A model generated the notes under the pieces. The model searched no databases, was not told the DNA's origin, and saw nothing but the letters and a program-made list of their open reading frames with translations. A stretch of 64,000 nt of DNA, from contig ONKY01000083.1 of NCBI GenBank assembly GCA_900318585.1, forward strand, positions 20,142 to 84,141, given 5' to 3'. This DNA comes from an uncultured Prevotellaceae bacterium. Lineage in GTDB: Bacteria > Bacteroidota > Bacteroidia > Bacteroidales > Bacteroidaceae. This document shows, piece by piece, positions 26,147 through 36,300 of this stretch (positions are counted from its first letter, which is position 1; every line of letters starts with the position of its first letter). The position numbers were made by a program, and so were the translations under genes.

Positions 26147-28756
26147 TTACTCTACAGTGACCTGGCTGACGTTCAAGCCTATGAGATCCATCTTCATGCC
26201 ATGAGCCTTAAACTTAGCAATCAGATCTGATGTCAAGGTCAATTCTATGCAATCTCCATTCTTGGCATCAGCGGTAGAGGCGAGATGCCCCCAGTTGTTT
26301 GACCAGTTTGTAGTGGTCAAGCCACTAAAATTATCGCCTTCTTCGAGGAACCAGATCTTAACACTCCAATAATTGACACTAAACTCGCTGGAATAGATAC
26401 GTAAGGTCATACCAGCCATGTCGTCAGTGAATTTGCTTCCAGCAATTTCCAATAAGCTGGTTTCTGAACTTGTTTCCTCTTCCGGCCACAACTGCGTTGC
26501 GCTGCCACCACTGTTAAGATCTATCGTCTCGTTATAGGGAACGTCTGCCCAGGAGTTGTAGCCAAGGGCTTTGAGGCCAAGGGATTCGAGCTTGGAGTCG
26601 TCGGTGTAGTTCCATGCGTAGACCCATTCGTTCTCCGTGTCAGGTGTCTGCCAGGGGTTGGTTTCGGGGTCTTTTACGTATTTTTCGAAGTCGGGATATG
26701 CTTCGTCAATGGCGATGCGCTCCTGCGGCCAGCGAGTTCCGATGGGTACGCAAATCTTGTGGGGCACGGAGCCAAGACGCTGGTTAGTGAGGTCGAGCAC
26801 TTCCACATTGTTGAGCCTTACCATGATGGGAATGCTGTTCAGATCGGTGTAGTTTGTATTCTTCAGCGTGATGGTCTTGACTTCGTTGAAATTCGTGAAT
26901 TTTACGCCATTGTAGGTGGTTTGATCCTCAGAGTTGACCAACGTCTTGTCGCCCACGGTATTGATCATGGTCGTTTCGGGCGTATTGTTGAAGAGAGCAT
27001 GGATATTTTCGCCTGCCACGGTGATGGGCAGTGTTCCACCAGCTGCGAGCACCTGAATCTCGGTGTTCTGCTTGCCGTCCTTGGTAACGATAAAGACGTC
27101 GAACACCACGTCATTGAAGTCGATATCACCCTTGTCTGCTGCTCTGGCCATATCCTCGCAGAATATACGTCCGCAGATGACGGTATTGGTGGTAGGATTG
27201 ATGGGGTCTGGATCATCGGGATCAACGGGGTCTCCCGGGTCTCCCTTCCACGTAGCTTTACATTCGCCCTCTTTCAGCGTGAAGCCAGTCTCGGAGAAAT
27301 CATCTGCGGGCACAATCTTGGCATTGTAAACATTCCATGTGATGCGGCCGTCTTTGTCGCCTGCCAGTGCTTCTGCGGATGTCTCGTCGGAGTATGTAAC
27401 ATCATCAAAAACAGAGTGCAGACCAATATTTGCAACTCCCAGGGTGTTGTAGAACTTGATGTTCTCACAAGCCAGTGTGAGGTTGGCACCCTTTGCATGG
27501 AAGGCAGCCCCATTGTGGGAAGGAACAGAGGTCTCGCCTGCCAAACGGACGTATACCTTCACATCGTCGTTCTTGGCCTCGAAGCCCTGGAAGGTGCCTT
27601 GGGCTTGACGGCCCCATTTGGAACCTCTCAGAACGTTGAAACCGGCATTGTCGTCCAACGTTACATAGAAGTTGTTGAACAGGCCAGTTCCGAACTCTGC
27701 ATAGCTATTCTTCATCATGTTGAACTTGCCGTCGGTAAAGTTACAATTGTTTGTGACAATGAGCTGGCAGTAGTTATAGAATGTGCCGTTATAGGCGCTG
27801 AACACCATGGAACCGGTGGTGTAATGTCCGTCGTTCACCCAGATGATGTTGTTCTGTGTGACTTTTGTCTCACCAGTAATATTCACCTTACCCTGGGTGA
27901 AGAAGTGGCAGGTAGAGTTCATGGTCATGGAGGGAGCTGTCAGAACGGCATCATCACCTACATTATATAAAAAGGAGGTATTGCCGGCACCTGCTGAATA
28001 GCTGAGCGGGCCAACACACCTAAAGTTCTTCTGGTTGTAGAAAGCAGCATTGTTGCCAATGTCAAAACCTGCCTCGTTGTTGGCAATGTATGTACCATTA
28101 TTGTAGACGGTGATACCATTGTTAGCAGCCAGGCTGGTGCGGTTGTCGATGAGGGTACCTTCCTCACAGACGTAAATGGAACCTGCCTGCTGGCCATAGT
28201 CGCTGACCAAGTTTGCCGTACCGCGAATCACGTACAGGTTGAAGTGGGCAGCACCGTTGCGTTTCAGCGTTACCTCTTCTCCATCGTTAAGATAGACATA
28301 GATGTTGTAGAGTAACAAGTTGCCTTGAGTGTCTATGTTCTGCCAACTTCCGCCAATGTTGTATTCGCCGGCCTCTGTGATTTTGTAGTTCATGCCTTCG
28401 CCATTGTTCACGTAGTAGTCATAATTACCGTTGGTGGGCAGTTCTTCTCGAACGTTTCGACTCACGAAAGCGCCTCCGGGGTAGTCAACATTTTCAGGCC
28501 AGTAGAATTCGTTATAAACGTCCGAACCCACTGTAATTGCACGCGTAGTGCGCGCTGTAAAGGTCTCGGGAGTGGCAACGGTCTTAAAGCCCCAATTGTG
28601 CTGAGGAGCCGGTGTACCGTAGACATTAATAAAGTTTTCTTCGTAGGCTTTCACCTTGGCTTCAGCCAGTGAGCCATAGTCTTCATCGTTTGAGCAACTG
28701 GCAAACATGCCTCCGAGGGCAATTGCCACGATGCTGGGAATCAAATACTTTTTCAT
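26147..28756 (-). CDS. Repeat-rich surface lipoprotein, LruC-like region (paralog 2)
   Basis: 869 residues, clear paralog of the 23814 product in the same orientation. The lipoprotein signal ends at MFASC and is followed by SNDEDYG. Shared segments include PQHNWGF, VTLKRNGAAHFNLYVI, LTAPSMTMNSTCHFF and IIWVNDGHYTTGS. The acidic motif is CEDMARAADKGDIDFNDVVF. Compared with paralog 1 it has about 180 more C-terminal residues (from about 690), beta-rich and not recognised. Long runs of DNA in the shared part are nearly identical between the two genes (for example 24901-24955 and 27900-27955), as after a fairly recent duplication or gene conversion. Role unknown. Confidence 0.82.
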   Translation of the reverse strand: MKKYLIPSIVAIALGGMFASCSNDEDYGSLAEAKVKAYEENFINVYGTPAPQHNWGFKTVATPETFTARTTRAITVGSDVYNEFYWPENVDYPGGAFVSRNVREELPTNGNYDYYVNNGEGMNYKITEAGEYNIGGSWQNIDTQGNLLLYNIYVYLNDGEEVTLKRNGAAHFNLYVIRGTANLVSDYGQQAGSIYVCEEGTLIDNRTSLAANNGITVYNNGTYIANNEAGFDIGNNAAFYNQKNFRCVGPLSYSAGAGNTSFLYNVGDDAVLTAPSMTMNSTCHFFTQGKVNITGETKVTQNNIIWVNDGHYTTGSMVFSAYNGTFYNYCQLIVTNNCNFTDGKFNMMKNSYAEFGTGLFNNFYVTLDDNAGFNVLRGSKWGRQAQGTFQGFEAKNDDVKVYVRLAGETSVPSHNGAAFHAKGANLTLACENIKFYNTLGVANIGLHSVFDDVTYSDETSAEALAGDKDGRITWNVYNAKIVPADDFSETGFTLKEGECKATWKGDPGDPVDPDDPDPINPTTNTVICGRIFCEDMARAADKGDIDFNDVVFDVFIVTKDGKQNTEIQVLAAGGTLPITVAGENIHALFNNTPETTMINTVGDKTLVNSEDQTTYNGVKFTNFNEVKTITLKNTNYTDLNSIPIMVRLNNVEVLDLTNQRLGSVPHKICVPIGTRWPQERIAIDEAYPDFEKYVKDPETNPWQTPDTENEWVYAWNYTDDSKLESLGLKALGYNSWADVPYNETIDLNSGGSATQLWPEEETSSETSLLEIAGSKFTDDMAGMTLRIYSSEFSVNYWSVKIWFLEEGDNFSGLTTTNWSNNWGHLASTADAKNGDCIELTLTSDLIAKFKAHGMKMDLIGLNVSQVTVE

Positions 28757-28822
28757 TGTAAAAATAAGATTTTAAAATATTGTTGTTACGTAACTTTTTA
28801 TGCTTGGAAAGATAATCCGCTG

Positions 28823-28830
28823 CAAAATTA
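28823..28830 (-). promoter_or_regulatory. -7 box of the 26147 gene
   Basis: TAATTTTG on the minus strand, about 67 bp before the start; divergent from the promoter of the 28941 gene. Confidence 0.55.
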
Positions 28831-28891
28831 CGTAAAATATTGGTAACTTGTGTCGTTTGAGAGTTAAATTCTGTAAAACTACGCAAATTTT

Positions 28892-28924
28892 TTTGTTATT
28901 GAACGTTTTTTTTGTGTAATTTTG
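28892..28924 (+). promoter_or_regulatory. Promoter of the 28941 LruC gene
   Basis: TTTG at 28892-28895 and TAATTTTG at 28917-28924, 21 bp apart. Confidence 0.65.
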
Positions 28925-28940
28925 AAACGAAAAACGGATA

Positions 28941-30224
28941 ATGATTAGGAATATGTATATGCGTATTTTTCTGAAAGCCGCCGTTGCGGCTGCATTTGCG
29001 GGCACGTTGGTTGTCGCTTCCTGTAGTAGGAACGTGTATGACGAGGAAGAGTATAAGAAGATATTGAAATACCTTTCTCCGGTGGACAGTATCGACCAGC
29101 AGCACGAGTGGGAGTTGTGTAAGCTTCGCACTTATACCTTTACTGCCAGCAGGAACAGCGACGCTGTGCAGGTGCAGGTGTATACTGAAAATCCGCTGAC
29201 CAGCAAGTCGGCGCAGATGATGGGCAATACCTATATTAGCGCCGGTCAGCAGGCGCAGTTGGCACTGTCGGTACCTCTTGCTAGAACTACGCTCTACGCT
29301 GCGCAGGTTGGTGCTGATGGCCGCTTGACGGTGACGCAGTTCTATTCCACCGACAGCAAGATTGATTTTTCCGGCGTCTCGAACACTGGCGAGTCGCTGA
29401 AACTCTCTTCCCGCCTGGCGGCTTTCAGTTACCTCTATGAGGAGAGTTGCCCCGTGCCCGATGACTACGATTACAACGATGTAGTGTTCCGCATCTCTCA
29501 GGAACGGACGGGTGAGAAGTGTATCTCCGTGACGGTGACCTTAGTAGCTGTCGGTGCTAGCAGTCAGTTGGCTGGTGCCATCCATCTGTCCGGCTATCAA
29601 AAGGCGGACATCGACAGTGTGACCACCGATAACGGAGTAACGTTCAACGACGGTCTGCCCTCGTCCTTTAACTATTACTTCGACGGACATACTGACATGC
29701 TGATGGAAGGGCGCAACGGCGAGGCCGTCATCCAGCTGTTCCAGGATGCACACTGGGCACTCTATCCTGACGTCGAGGTGGAGAACGGCATCTTTACACG
29801 TCTCTATCTGAACACTTCGATGTCCAATGGCGGAGATAGTAAGTTCGTGCCCCGCCGCAGCATCACCTACCACGTCTATTTCAAGAGCGAGAAAGACCTG
29901 AACCTCTTTACGCTTGACTCGCTGGATCCTTTCGTAGTGAACAACTACAACGGCGGCTTCCTGGAGATTCATACCTATCCCTACCGCGACGCGCAGTGCA
30001 TGTATAATTACTCACTGCCTGAAGTAAAGGATCTGCCCTGGGCGCTGAAGGTGCCCTACACCAGTTTCCGCCACGCCCTGGAAGGCTCCAACCTCGGTTT
30101 TAAGCGCGACGGTGCTATGTTCGGTGCGTATATGACCGTGGGACATGGCTTCGGCGAGTGGTGCGAGGACCGCAACAGTGCCCTCGACTGGTATTTGTAC
30201 CCCACGCGTAGCTACATCTACTAA
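28941..30224 (+). CDS. LruC domain-containing lipoprotein (short form)
   Basis: 427 residues. The lipoprotein signal ends at VVASC, followed by SRNVYDEEEY. DQQHEWEL (about residue 52) resembles the QHNWGF motif of the neighbouring paralogs. DYDYNDVVFRI (about 175) is the acidic D-x-D-x-N-D-x-V motif, and the C-terminal 250 residues match the LruC/DUF4842 end of the 5191 gene, closing with NSALDWYLYP. It is divergent from the 26147 gene, so the three neighbouring lipoprotein genes form a cluster. It overlaps the end of the convergent 30221 gene by 4 bp. Role unknown. Confidence 0.85.
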   Translation: MIRNMYMRIFLKAAVAAAFAGTLVVASCSRNVYDEEEYKKILKYLSPVDSIDQQHEWELCKLRTYTFTASRNSDAVQVQVYTENPLTSKSAQMMGNTYISAGQQAQLALSVPLARTTLYAAQVGADGRLTVTQFYSTDSKIDFSGVSNTGESLKLSSRLAAFSYLYEESCPVPDDYDYNDVVFRISQERTGEKCISVTVTLVAVGASSQLAGAIHLSGYQKADIDSVTTDNGVTFNDGLPSSFNYYFDGHTDMLMEGRNGEAVIQLFQDAHWALYPDVEVENGIFTRLYLNTSMSNGGDSKFVPRRSITYHVYFKSEKDLNLFTLDSLDPFVVNNYNGGFLEIHTYPYRDAQCMYNYSLPEVKDLPWALKVPYTSFRHALEGSNLGFKRDGAMFGAYMTVGHGFGEWCEDRNSALDWYLYPTRSYIY

Positions 30225-32932
30225 TTCCTTCTGATGTATTTGCGTCCTTTGTCAATGACAATTCCCTTGCGGCTGCCAGCTTGTCGTCCGTCGGGGGAAT
30301 ATTGAACGTTGGACGTTGGACGTTGAACGTTGGACGTTGAATGTTCAACGGGCAAAATGGCATTGACCTCGCCGGTGTTCTTTAACGCTTTGACATCGTC
30401 AGCGTTGAGGGCGTAGTTATAGATGCGTACGTCAGCCAGCCATGCAGAGAGCTGGACACTTGACGTCTGTGCGCGCCCTAAGTAGTTGAGCGCAGGGCGT
30501 ATGTCATTAGGCCGAATGGTGATGCCGGTGCTGTGCGCCCGGCGCTCGCCGTCGACATAGATGACAGTGCTGTCGCGGCCAATGGTCACGGCCACGTGCT
30601 TCCACTGGCTTGGGGTTAGACGGGTGACACAGTCAAGGGTCTGCTCTTTGTCGCCGTTCTTGATGGCAAAACGCATGACGCTGCTCGAAGAGGGCGTGAG
30701 GTAAAGGTACTGGTCGGCACCGTTGCCAAAGTCGAAGAGACGCTGCAGGTTGGCAGACGTTGATTGCCAGTTCACCCACATGGCGATGGTGAGCTCTTCG
30801 CTGTCGGCTATCTGATAGGGTAGCTGTACGAAATTCTTTCCCTTTGTAAGGTCGAGAGCCTGCACGCCCTCATGCGGCCCGTTGACGTAGGCGGCATCGG
30901 CCATGGTGACGGCATCGAACTCGTTGGCCGTCTGGTCGAGCAGGTTGCCGTTGAGGGGCCAATAGGCTATGAGGGCGTGCTGGCCTGTGGGCTGTGCCTC
31001 CACGACATCGGAGCATTCCGACAGGTTTTGCGATTGGTCAACGGTCTTTACCTTATATATATAGCTGACCCCCTGACGGCAGGTGTTGTCAACGTAGCGG
31101 TTGGTGGTGAGCTGGCGGGCGATGGTGTTCCACTGCATGGTGGACTTCTCGGCGCGCAGCACCATATAGCCGCCCAGGTCAGCCTCGGCGCTGGCATCCC
31201 AGCTCAGGGCTACGGAGGCTTCCCGTGGCTCGGCCGTCAGCGAAGTGGGCGCTGCCGGGGCTTCGGTGTCGTAAGTAACATTGGCAGGCAGGATGCGCCA
31301 CAGCTGGCGACGGCGGTTGCTGTCGCCGTCAAGCAGGACGGCCTGCTGCACATTGCTGTTGCTACTGGTAACGGTGAGGTAGAGCGCACTCTCGCGGTTA
31401 CGGATGTAATAGTAGCCGTTAGCGTCGTACTGCAGATACCACTGCTGGTTGCTGGTGGGATTGTCCGGTGTGTAGGCTATAACGTCGGCATTGTTTCGGG
31501 TGGAGTAGTCAAGCACGTCCATGCGTGTCTTGCCGTTGCTGGCCAGGGCGAAGTCGTAGAAGCTGTAGTCGCCGCCAATGCGGGGGTTGCAGGGCGTGAT
31601 GATCCACTGCTTCGTCTTCGCGTTGTTGTCTTTCTGCGTGAGCACGTTGTTGCCCGACACGGCAATCACCTGCCCGTTAGCTTTGCTGACAATCTTGTAG
31701 GTGCCAGGTGTGACGGCACTGGCGGGCACATCGTCACCCCAGGTGATGTCGATGACGCGCTCGGCGTTCGTCTGCCCTTTCTGATAGCTGTTCAGTGCTC
31801 CTCCTGGCATCTGCATGTAGAAATGGCGTGTGGGGCCGTGGCCGTCGAAGTACACCTCGTGGTCCATGGCCACCAGTCCGTAGTCGGTGGTGGCGGCCTG
31901 CCGCTCCGACGAGCCGATGAATGCTTTTACACGGCCGTCGTCGTGCTGCCATACCGAGGCCGACGTCCACCGGTTGCGGTTCTCCACGTAGCTGAGGCGC
32001 CGCCCGTGTCGGCTGATGTCGCAGAACTCGCCGCGTGTACGGCTGTCGAAGCCCCACCAGATGCCCACCGTCATGCCATATTCAAGTCCTATCATAGCCT
32101 CGGCCACGTTGTGCATCTCGTCGTTGTAGCCCACCTTGCCGTCCTTGGCCAGCTGCTGGTAGAACTTGATGTAGTTGGCCATGCTGCCTGCCAGCTGGTG
32201 CGTGTTGCCCCAATCGTAGTACTGCTTGCCTCCGTTGTACCAATCCAGGGCCTTGTCGTTGTTCAGGGTGTTACCGCCCACGATGGCCACGTCGGCACAG
32301 CGCGGATACTGCTCCTTGAGCGCCTTGGCCACGTCGCGGCTCTTGGCAATGGTGGCACCCTCTTCTACCGACCAGTAGTCGGGCTCGTTGAAGGGCGAGA
32401 TACCCGCCACGGGATGCTTGGTGTTCTGCTGCAGCCAGTGTACGTGGCTGTTGATGTTGGCTGCCCAGTGGGCAGTGTTGGTGCTTTTGTTCTTCACAAA
32501 GTACTCATCGGCACCGGCTTCTTGGTCGGCGGTGAACACCAGCGGGAGCGTGGTGCTCAGGATGTTGAAGATGCGGTTGCGTTCGCGTAGCATCGCCACG
32601 GCATCGCTGCCCAGCACAGAGTCGTTCGTGAGCGGCTGTGCAAAGCGGTAGCAGGTGCGGCCAATGCCGATATTCTCCTTTCCCATGTGGTTGACACCCT
32701 TGCGCAGGTTCTGCTCGCTGATCCATGCCTGGTCAAGACCCCACGTAGGCTCAAAGCGCCGTCCTTCGCTGAGCATTGAGAACGGCAGGGTGTTATGGGT
32801 CAGCGTGTCGGCATGTAGGAACAGACTCGATGACGAGTGCTGTGCATCATCCTGTGCAGCTGCAGTCAGCGCGCAGGCCAACAGCGTGGCGATGACATAC
32901 GTTGTCATCGTGCGTTTATTTCTATTGTCCAT
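30221..32932 (-). CDS. Secreted glycosidase-like protein with ricin-lectin, FnIII and LamG domains
   Basis: 903 residues from ATG 32932; signal peptide MTTYVIATLLACALTAAAQ begins at residue 9. Residues about 40-400 resemble a TIM-barrel glycoside hydrolase (acid/base-like GISPFNEPDYWSVEEG; a second acidic site such as GYNDEMHNVAEAM). I do not recognise the family; GH30-like is a guess. Next come a ricin-type beta-trefoil (about 405-580, QQWYLQYDANGYYYIRNRES), an FnIII domain (about 590-670) and a LamG-like concanavalin domain (about 680-860). A T9SS-like tail follows (SPDGRQAGSRKGIVIDKGRK). Between LamG and tail, HSTSNVQRPTSNVQ is encoded by a heptamer repeat (30302-30350). The frame is open to 32998, but the -7 box at 33003-33010 and the repeat in between make 32932 the better start. 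Confidence 0.75.
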   Translation of the reverse strand: MDNRNKRTMTTYVIATLLACALTAAAQDDAQHSSSSLFLHADTLTHNTLPFSMLSEGRRFEPTWGLDQAWISEQNLRKGVNHMGKENIGIGRTCYRFAQPLTNDSVLGSDAVAMLRERNRIFNILSTTLPLVFTADQEAGADEYFVKNKSTNTAHWAANINSHVHWLQQNTKHPVAGISPFNEPDYWSVEEGATIAKSRDVAKALKEQYPRCADVAIVGGNTLNNDKALDWYNGGKQYYDWGNTHQLAGSMANYIKFYQQLAKDGKVGYNDEMHNVAEAMIGLEYGMTVGIWWGFDSRTRGEFCDISRHGRRLSYVENRNRWTSASVWQHDDGRVKAFIGSSERQAATTDYGLVAMDHEVYFDGHGPTRHFYMQMPGGALNSYQKGQTNAERVIDITWGDDVPASAVTPGTYKIVSKANGQVIAVSGNNVLTQKDNNAKTKQWIITPCNPRIGGDYSFYDFALASNGKTRMDVLDYSTRNNADVIAYTPDNPTSNQQWYLQYDANGYYYIRNRESALYLTVTSSNSNVQQAVLLDGDSNRRRQLWRILPANVTYDTEAPAAPTSLTAEPREASVALSWDASAEADLGGYMVLRAEKSTMQWNTIARQLTTNRYVDNTCRQGVSYIYKVKTVDQSQNLSECSDVVEAQPTGQHALIAYWPLNGNLLDQTANEFDAVTMADAAYVNGPHEGVQALDLTKGKNFVQLPYQIADSEELTIAMWVNWQSTSANLQRLFDFGNGADQYLYLTPSSSSVMRFAIKNGDKEQTLDCVTRLTPSQWKHVAVTIGRDSTVIYVDGERRAHSTGITIRPNDIRPALNYLGRAQTSSVQLSAWLADVRIYNYALNADDVKALKNTGEVNAILPVEHSTSNVQRPTSNVQYSPDGRQAGSRKGIVIDKGRKYIRRN
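30302..30350. repeat. Heptamer tandem repeat inside the 30221 gene
   Basis: Seven consecutive 7-mers of the form TTGRACG (TTGAACG, TTGGACG, TTGGACG, TTGAACG, TTGGACG, TTGAATG, TTCAACG). Repeats of this type are normally intergenic in Bacteroidota. Here they code for a linker. Confidence 0.85.
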
Positions 32933-33002
32933 TTTATCTCCTATTTTGAATTTTGCGCTCGAGCTTGCTCGCTTCGTTTGCGAAGAACTTTGAATCACGG
33001 TA

Positions 33003-33010
33003 CAAAGATA
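33003..33010 (-). promoter_or_regulatory. -7 box of the 30221 gene
   Basis: TATCTTTG on the minus strand, about 70 bp before ATG 32932. Confidence 0.55.
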
Positions 33011-33199
33011 GTCATTTTTTACGAGATACTATCATCTGGCAGAAGAAAAAATTCTTTCACTCCTCTACCTCAAAATCCGTACGTTAGGTCGCACGTCTCG
33101 CATGTGACACTTAACTGCCTAATTATCAGTACCTATTTCCTGGGGGAGGTTGCATGATATTTGGCTAAACACAGGTATTTCCCCCTGTGCCGCTTTGTG

Positions 33200-33235
33200 A
33201 AAAAAAAGAGGATGTGCCTATTTTGACACACCCTC
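33200..33235 (-). terminator. Terminator of the 33303 gene
   Basis: GAGGGTGTG/CACATCCTC stem with one mismatch, followed on the minus strand by a run of eight T. Confidence 0.75.
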
Positions 33236-33250
33236 AATTATAATAATCTT

Positions 33251-33292
33251 GAGCGAAAGCTCGTTCACGCTCGAGAGAGCTTGAGCGAGCTC
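33251..33292. repeat. GAGC/GCTC-rich palindromic repeat
   Basis: Nested inverted repeats (GAGCGAAAGCTC, GCTCGAGAGAGC, GAGCGAGCTC) between the stop of the 33303 gene and its terminator. Similar GCTCGAGC motifs occur at 32956-32970. Confidence 0.7.
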
Positions 33293-33302
33293 AGCTTTAT
33301 TC

Positions 33303-36300
33303 TCACTTATTCACGACCTTTTCGGTCTTGATGGTACCGTCATCCATGTGCTTGCGCATGATGGCGACACCCTTGCGGGCAGCGTTGATGCGGCGGCCAT
33401 TGAGGTCGAACAGCTCGATGCGGCGTACCTTAACAGGTGTCACCGTGCTGACGTCAATGCCAGAGAGTACATCCTCGTAAGCCTTGCCATAGTCGAAGCC
33501 TTCTGCAGCAGCGGTAAGCAACAACTGCGTATCGTTGAAGAATGCGTGAGAGCTTGCACCGGCCTGCACACCAATAAGCAGCTTGCCGTCAGTCACCAGG
33601 ATATTCTCAATAATTACATTCTTTTCGGGGAATGCCTGTCCAACAACGGGGCAGTCAGCCTTCAAGGAATCATCCACGTTAGTGGAGGTGGCAGCAAAGA
33701 TGTAGGAGCCTTCGGCACTTGCCTCATTGTCGCGCTCGCCAAAGCCCATCTTCAGTGTGTAGACACCTGCAGGCAGGTTCTCAACGTTCTGGCTCACGGT
33801 GAAATCGCCACCCCAGTTAGAGAACATGATGCCACAAGGAATCTTAGCGGTACCCAGGTCGCTCCAGCCGGTAGAAATGCCTCTGAAGTTCTGAACTGTC
33901 CAACCAGGAACGTTCTCCTCCGAGTAGTTGGTAGTAGGATTCAGGTCGTACAAGCACGGGTTCTTAATGAACGTAGTCATATTGTAGGTAGGAGTAACCT
34001 CTTCCAGAGTTGCCTCGTCAACAACACCGGTAAAGAGTGTGTTGTCAGCATTCTTCAGCTGGCTATACAGCTCCATCGTGATGCGCTTCTGGATACTCTC
34101 AGCCAGCGCGTCGTCATCGGTAAGTGCGTTGTCGCCAGCAACGATGAGTGCATCGTCCTCAGCTACGCCTAAGCTCTTCAGAGCCTCCACGCCCAAGCGA
34201 ATACGTTCAACCAGTACAGCAACACCCGTGCAAGTGGCGTTCCAGTCACCCATCTTAGGCTCACCTACGGTGAACATACCCTTACCGCTGCGTGCCACCT
34301 CGCCATGACCAATAGCCCATGCAATGGCATCCTTCAGTTCTGCAACAGCATCCTTCAGTTCTGCATCGTCCTTCAGGATCTTGAACTCTAACGACTCTTC
34401 ATCACTCTTTGTGATATACTTGTCGGCCATAGCCTTCACATTAGCAAAGACGTCGGTAGTGGCAAACTTTGTCTCACCATAGGTATTGATGATTTCCTGG
34501 ATTGTGGCAGGCAGTTTGTCGTAGTCGTCGCAGAGCGAACGGTGATCGTTCATGAACTTTGTAGCTGCTTCAAGCTCAGCAGCAGCTTTCTGACAAACAG
34601 AAGGAGCCGTGAAAGTCACGCCGTCATACTGCTTGATGATATTGTCAAGCGCCGTGAAGGCAGAGCCATCGTAACGGGCGTCACTGTTAGCCTCGCGGGA
34701 AGCCTTGGCAGCATCCAAAGCACCGTTCACCAGTGCGAGTTCCTCTACACCAGGCACATTGGGCACATACTTCACCAGCACGTTGGCCAGCAGAGCTTCC
34801 ACATAACCACCAGTCTGCATTTCACCGCTACCGTTGGTGACGGACCATCTCAGGATAAAGTTGCCGGAAGTCTCGGGGATGAAGCTCTCGGCGAATGCAG
34901 TAGAGCCCTTCACAGCGTTCTTGCTACCATTCACATCAGGATTGTTCTCAATCTTCCAAGACTTCACAACTTCGCCGTCAGGATTGATGATGTCGAATAC
35001 GAACCACTGGCCAGAAGCCTTCCAACGTGCGGTGTTGAAGGAAATCTTATACTTACTGTCTGCTACCAGCGGCAGCTCATAGCCTTCAATGCTACCATAC
35101 TCAATGTAGGTGTTACGGGTATAGAGACCCTTGGTGAAGTCACCACCCTCGCCAAAATTGAATGTGCGGGGACCGCCGCTGTAAGCACCGCCTTCCGATG
35201 TACGTACCTCACCTTCCAGACCGTCGACAACCACCTTGAAGCCAACAGGGATGTAGCCCTCTTGTGTTTCGTTCATGTAAGACAGAGGCAGGATGTCTCT
35301 CGGCTGATCGTTCGGGTCAACAGTCACGGGACCGAAGCTCAGGGTCAAGGTATAGGTACCCGACTCGCCAAGATCCTTGTCGCCCTTCACGTTGGAGAGC
35401 ACCAGCTTGTAGATACCGTCAGCCAGGGCACCAGCCGCACGGCTCAGGGTGATGTTCTTCGAATAGCCCTCTGCAGGCGTCACAGTCAGCTTCTCCTTGC
35501 CGAGCTTAGCGTCAAGGGCCTTCACGTCAACAGCGTGATCGAAGGTAAACTTGAATTCTGTCAGGTCGTTGGGCAGGTTGAAGCCGCCGTCCTCAGGATC
35601 AGCAGAAACGATGGAAGGTGTACCATAGAGGTAAGAGAAGTGGTCAGCAATCTGCGTACCGTCTTCAGCCGTTTCGTCATTGTATACTGCTACCAAGCCG
35701 GTGAAGCTGGGAATGGGCTCACCCGCATACTTACCACCGGTGAACATAATCTTGTGGGCATCGTCCTCGGGGTTGACAAAATTGACAACCACCAAGTCCT
35801 GACCCTCCTGCTCGGGGAATCCCTCGTCAATAAATACCCAGAAGTATCCATCAGGACGAGCCTCGACAGACATCAGCGTCGTGGGTTCTCCGTTCACGGT
35901 GATGGTAACACAATCGTTCGGATAGATCAAGCGCTCACCACCAGCTGCCTTTACAAGATCCTTGATGTTGTTCTCCTTACCAAAGGTGAAGCGAAGCACG
36001 TCTGACTCATATTCAGCTTTCACCTGAGCCAGCGGAGTGGGCTCCTCATATACCTGGAAGAGGATGTTGTCGAAGAAGAAATTGTTAGATGTCTCCTTGT
36101 CGTTATTAAGGTCGAATGCTATACTACCTAAGGCACCAATACCATTGTTACCAAAAGCCTCGTTGTGAGTAACTACACCCGAGAACTCATAGGTAGCCCA
36201 TTCGTTGGTCACGTCAAAGCCGCCAATCGAGTTGTCGTTCTCGAAACCACTCTGCCAGTCGCGGGGGCGTCCCTGTGCACTAGTCGTAATACGTGCAGCG

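Larger units (their letters stand above)
32933..33302. other. Intergenic region, 5' leader hairpins and gap
   Basis: 370 bp without a gene. 32956-32990 is part of the leader of the 30221 gene and holds two small hairpins (CGAGC-TT-GCTCG and CTTCG-TTTG-CGAAG). 33003-33010 is the promoter. 33020-33190 has no recognisable feature beyond a weak inverted repeat (CACAGG 33169-33174 with CCTGTG 33184-33189). The terminator at 33200-33235 and the repeat at 33251-33292 follow. Confidence 0.6.

Noticed and set aside
30872-32590. Plus-strand open frame of 572 codons opposite the glycosidase-like gene
   Set aside because: It is the complement of a gene with clear domains, has an unnatural Val/Gly/His-rich composition, and no promoter or start signal.
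34542-36005. Plus-strand open frame of 487 codons opposite the 33303 gene
   Set aside because: Antisense shadow without any recognisable domain; the minus frame has signal peptide, modules and a secretion tail.
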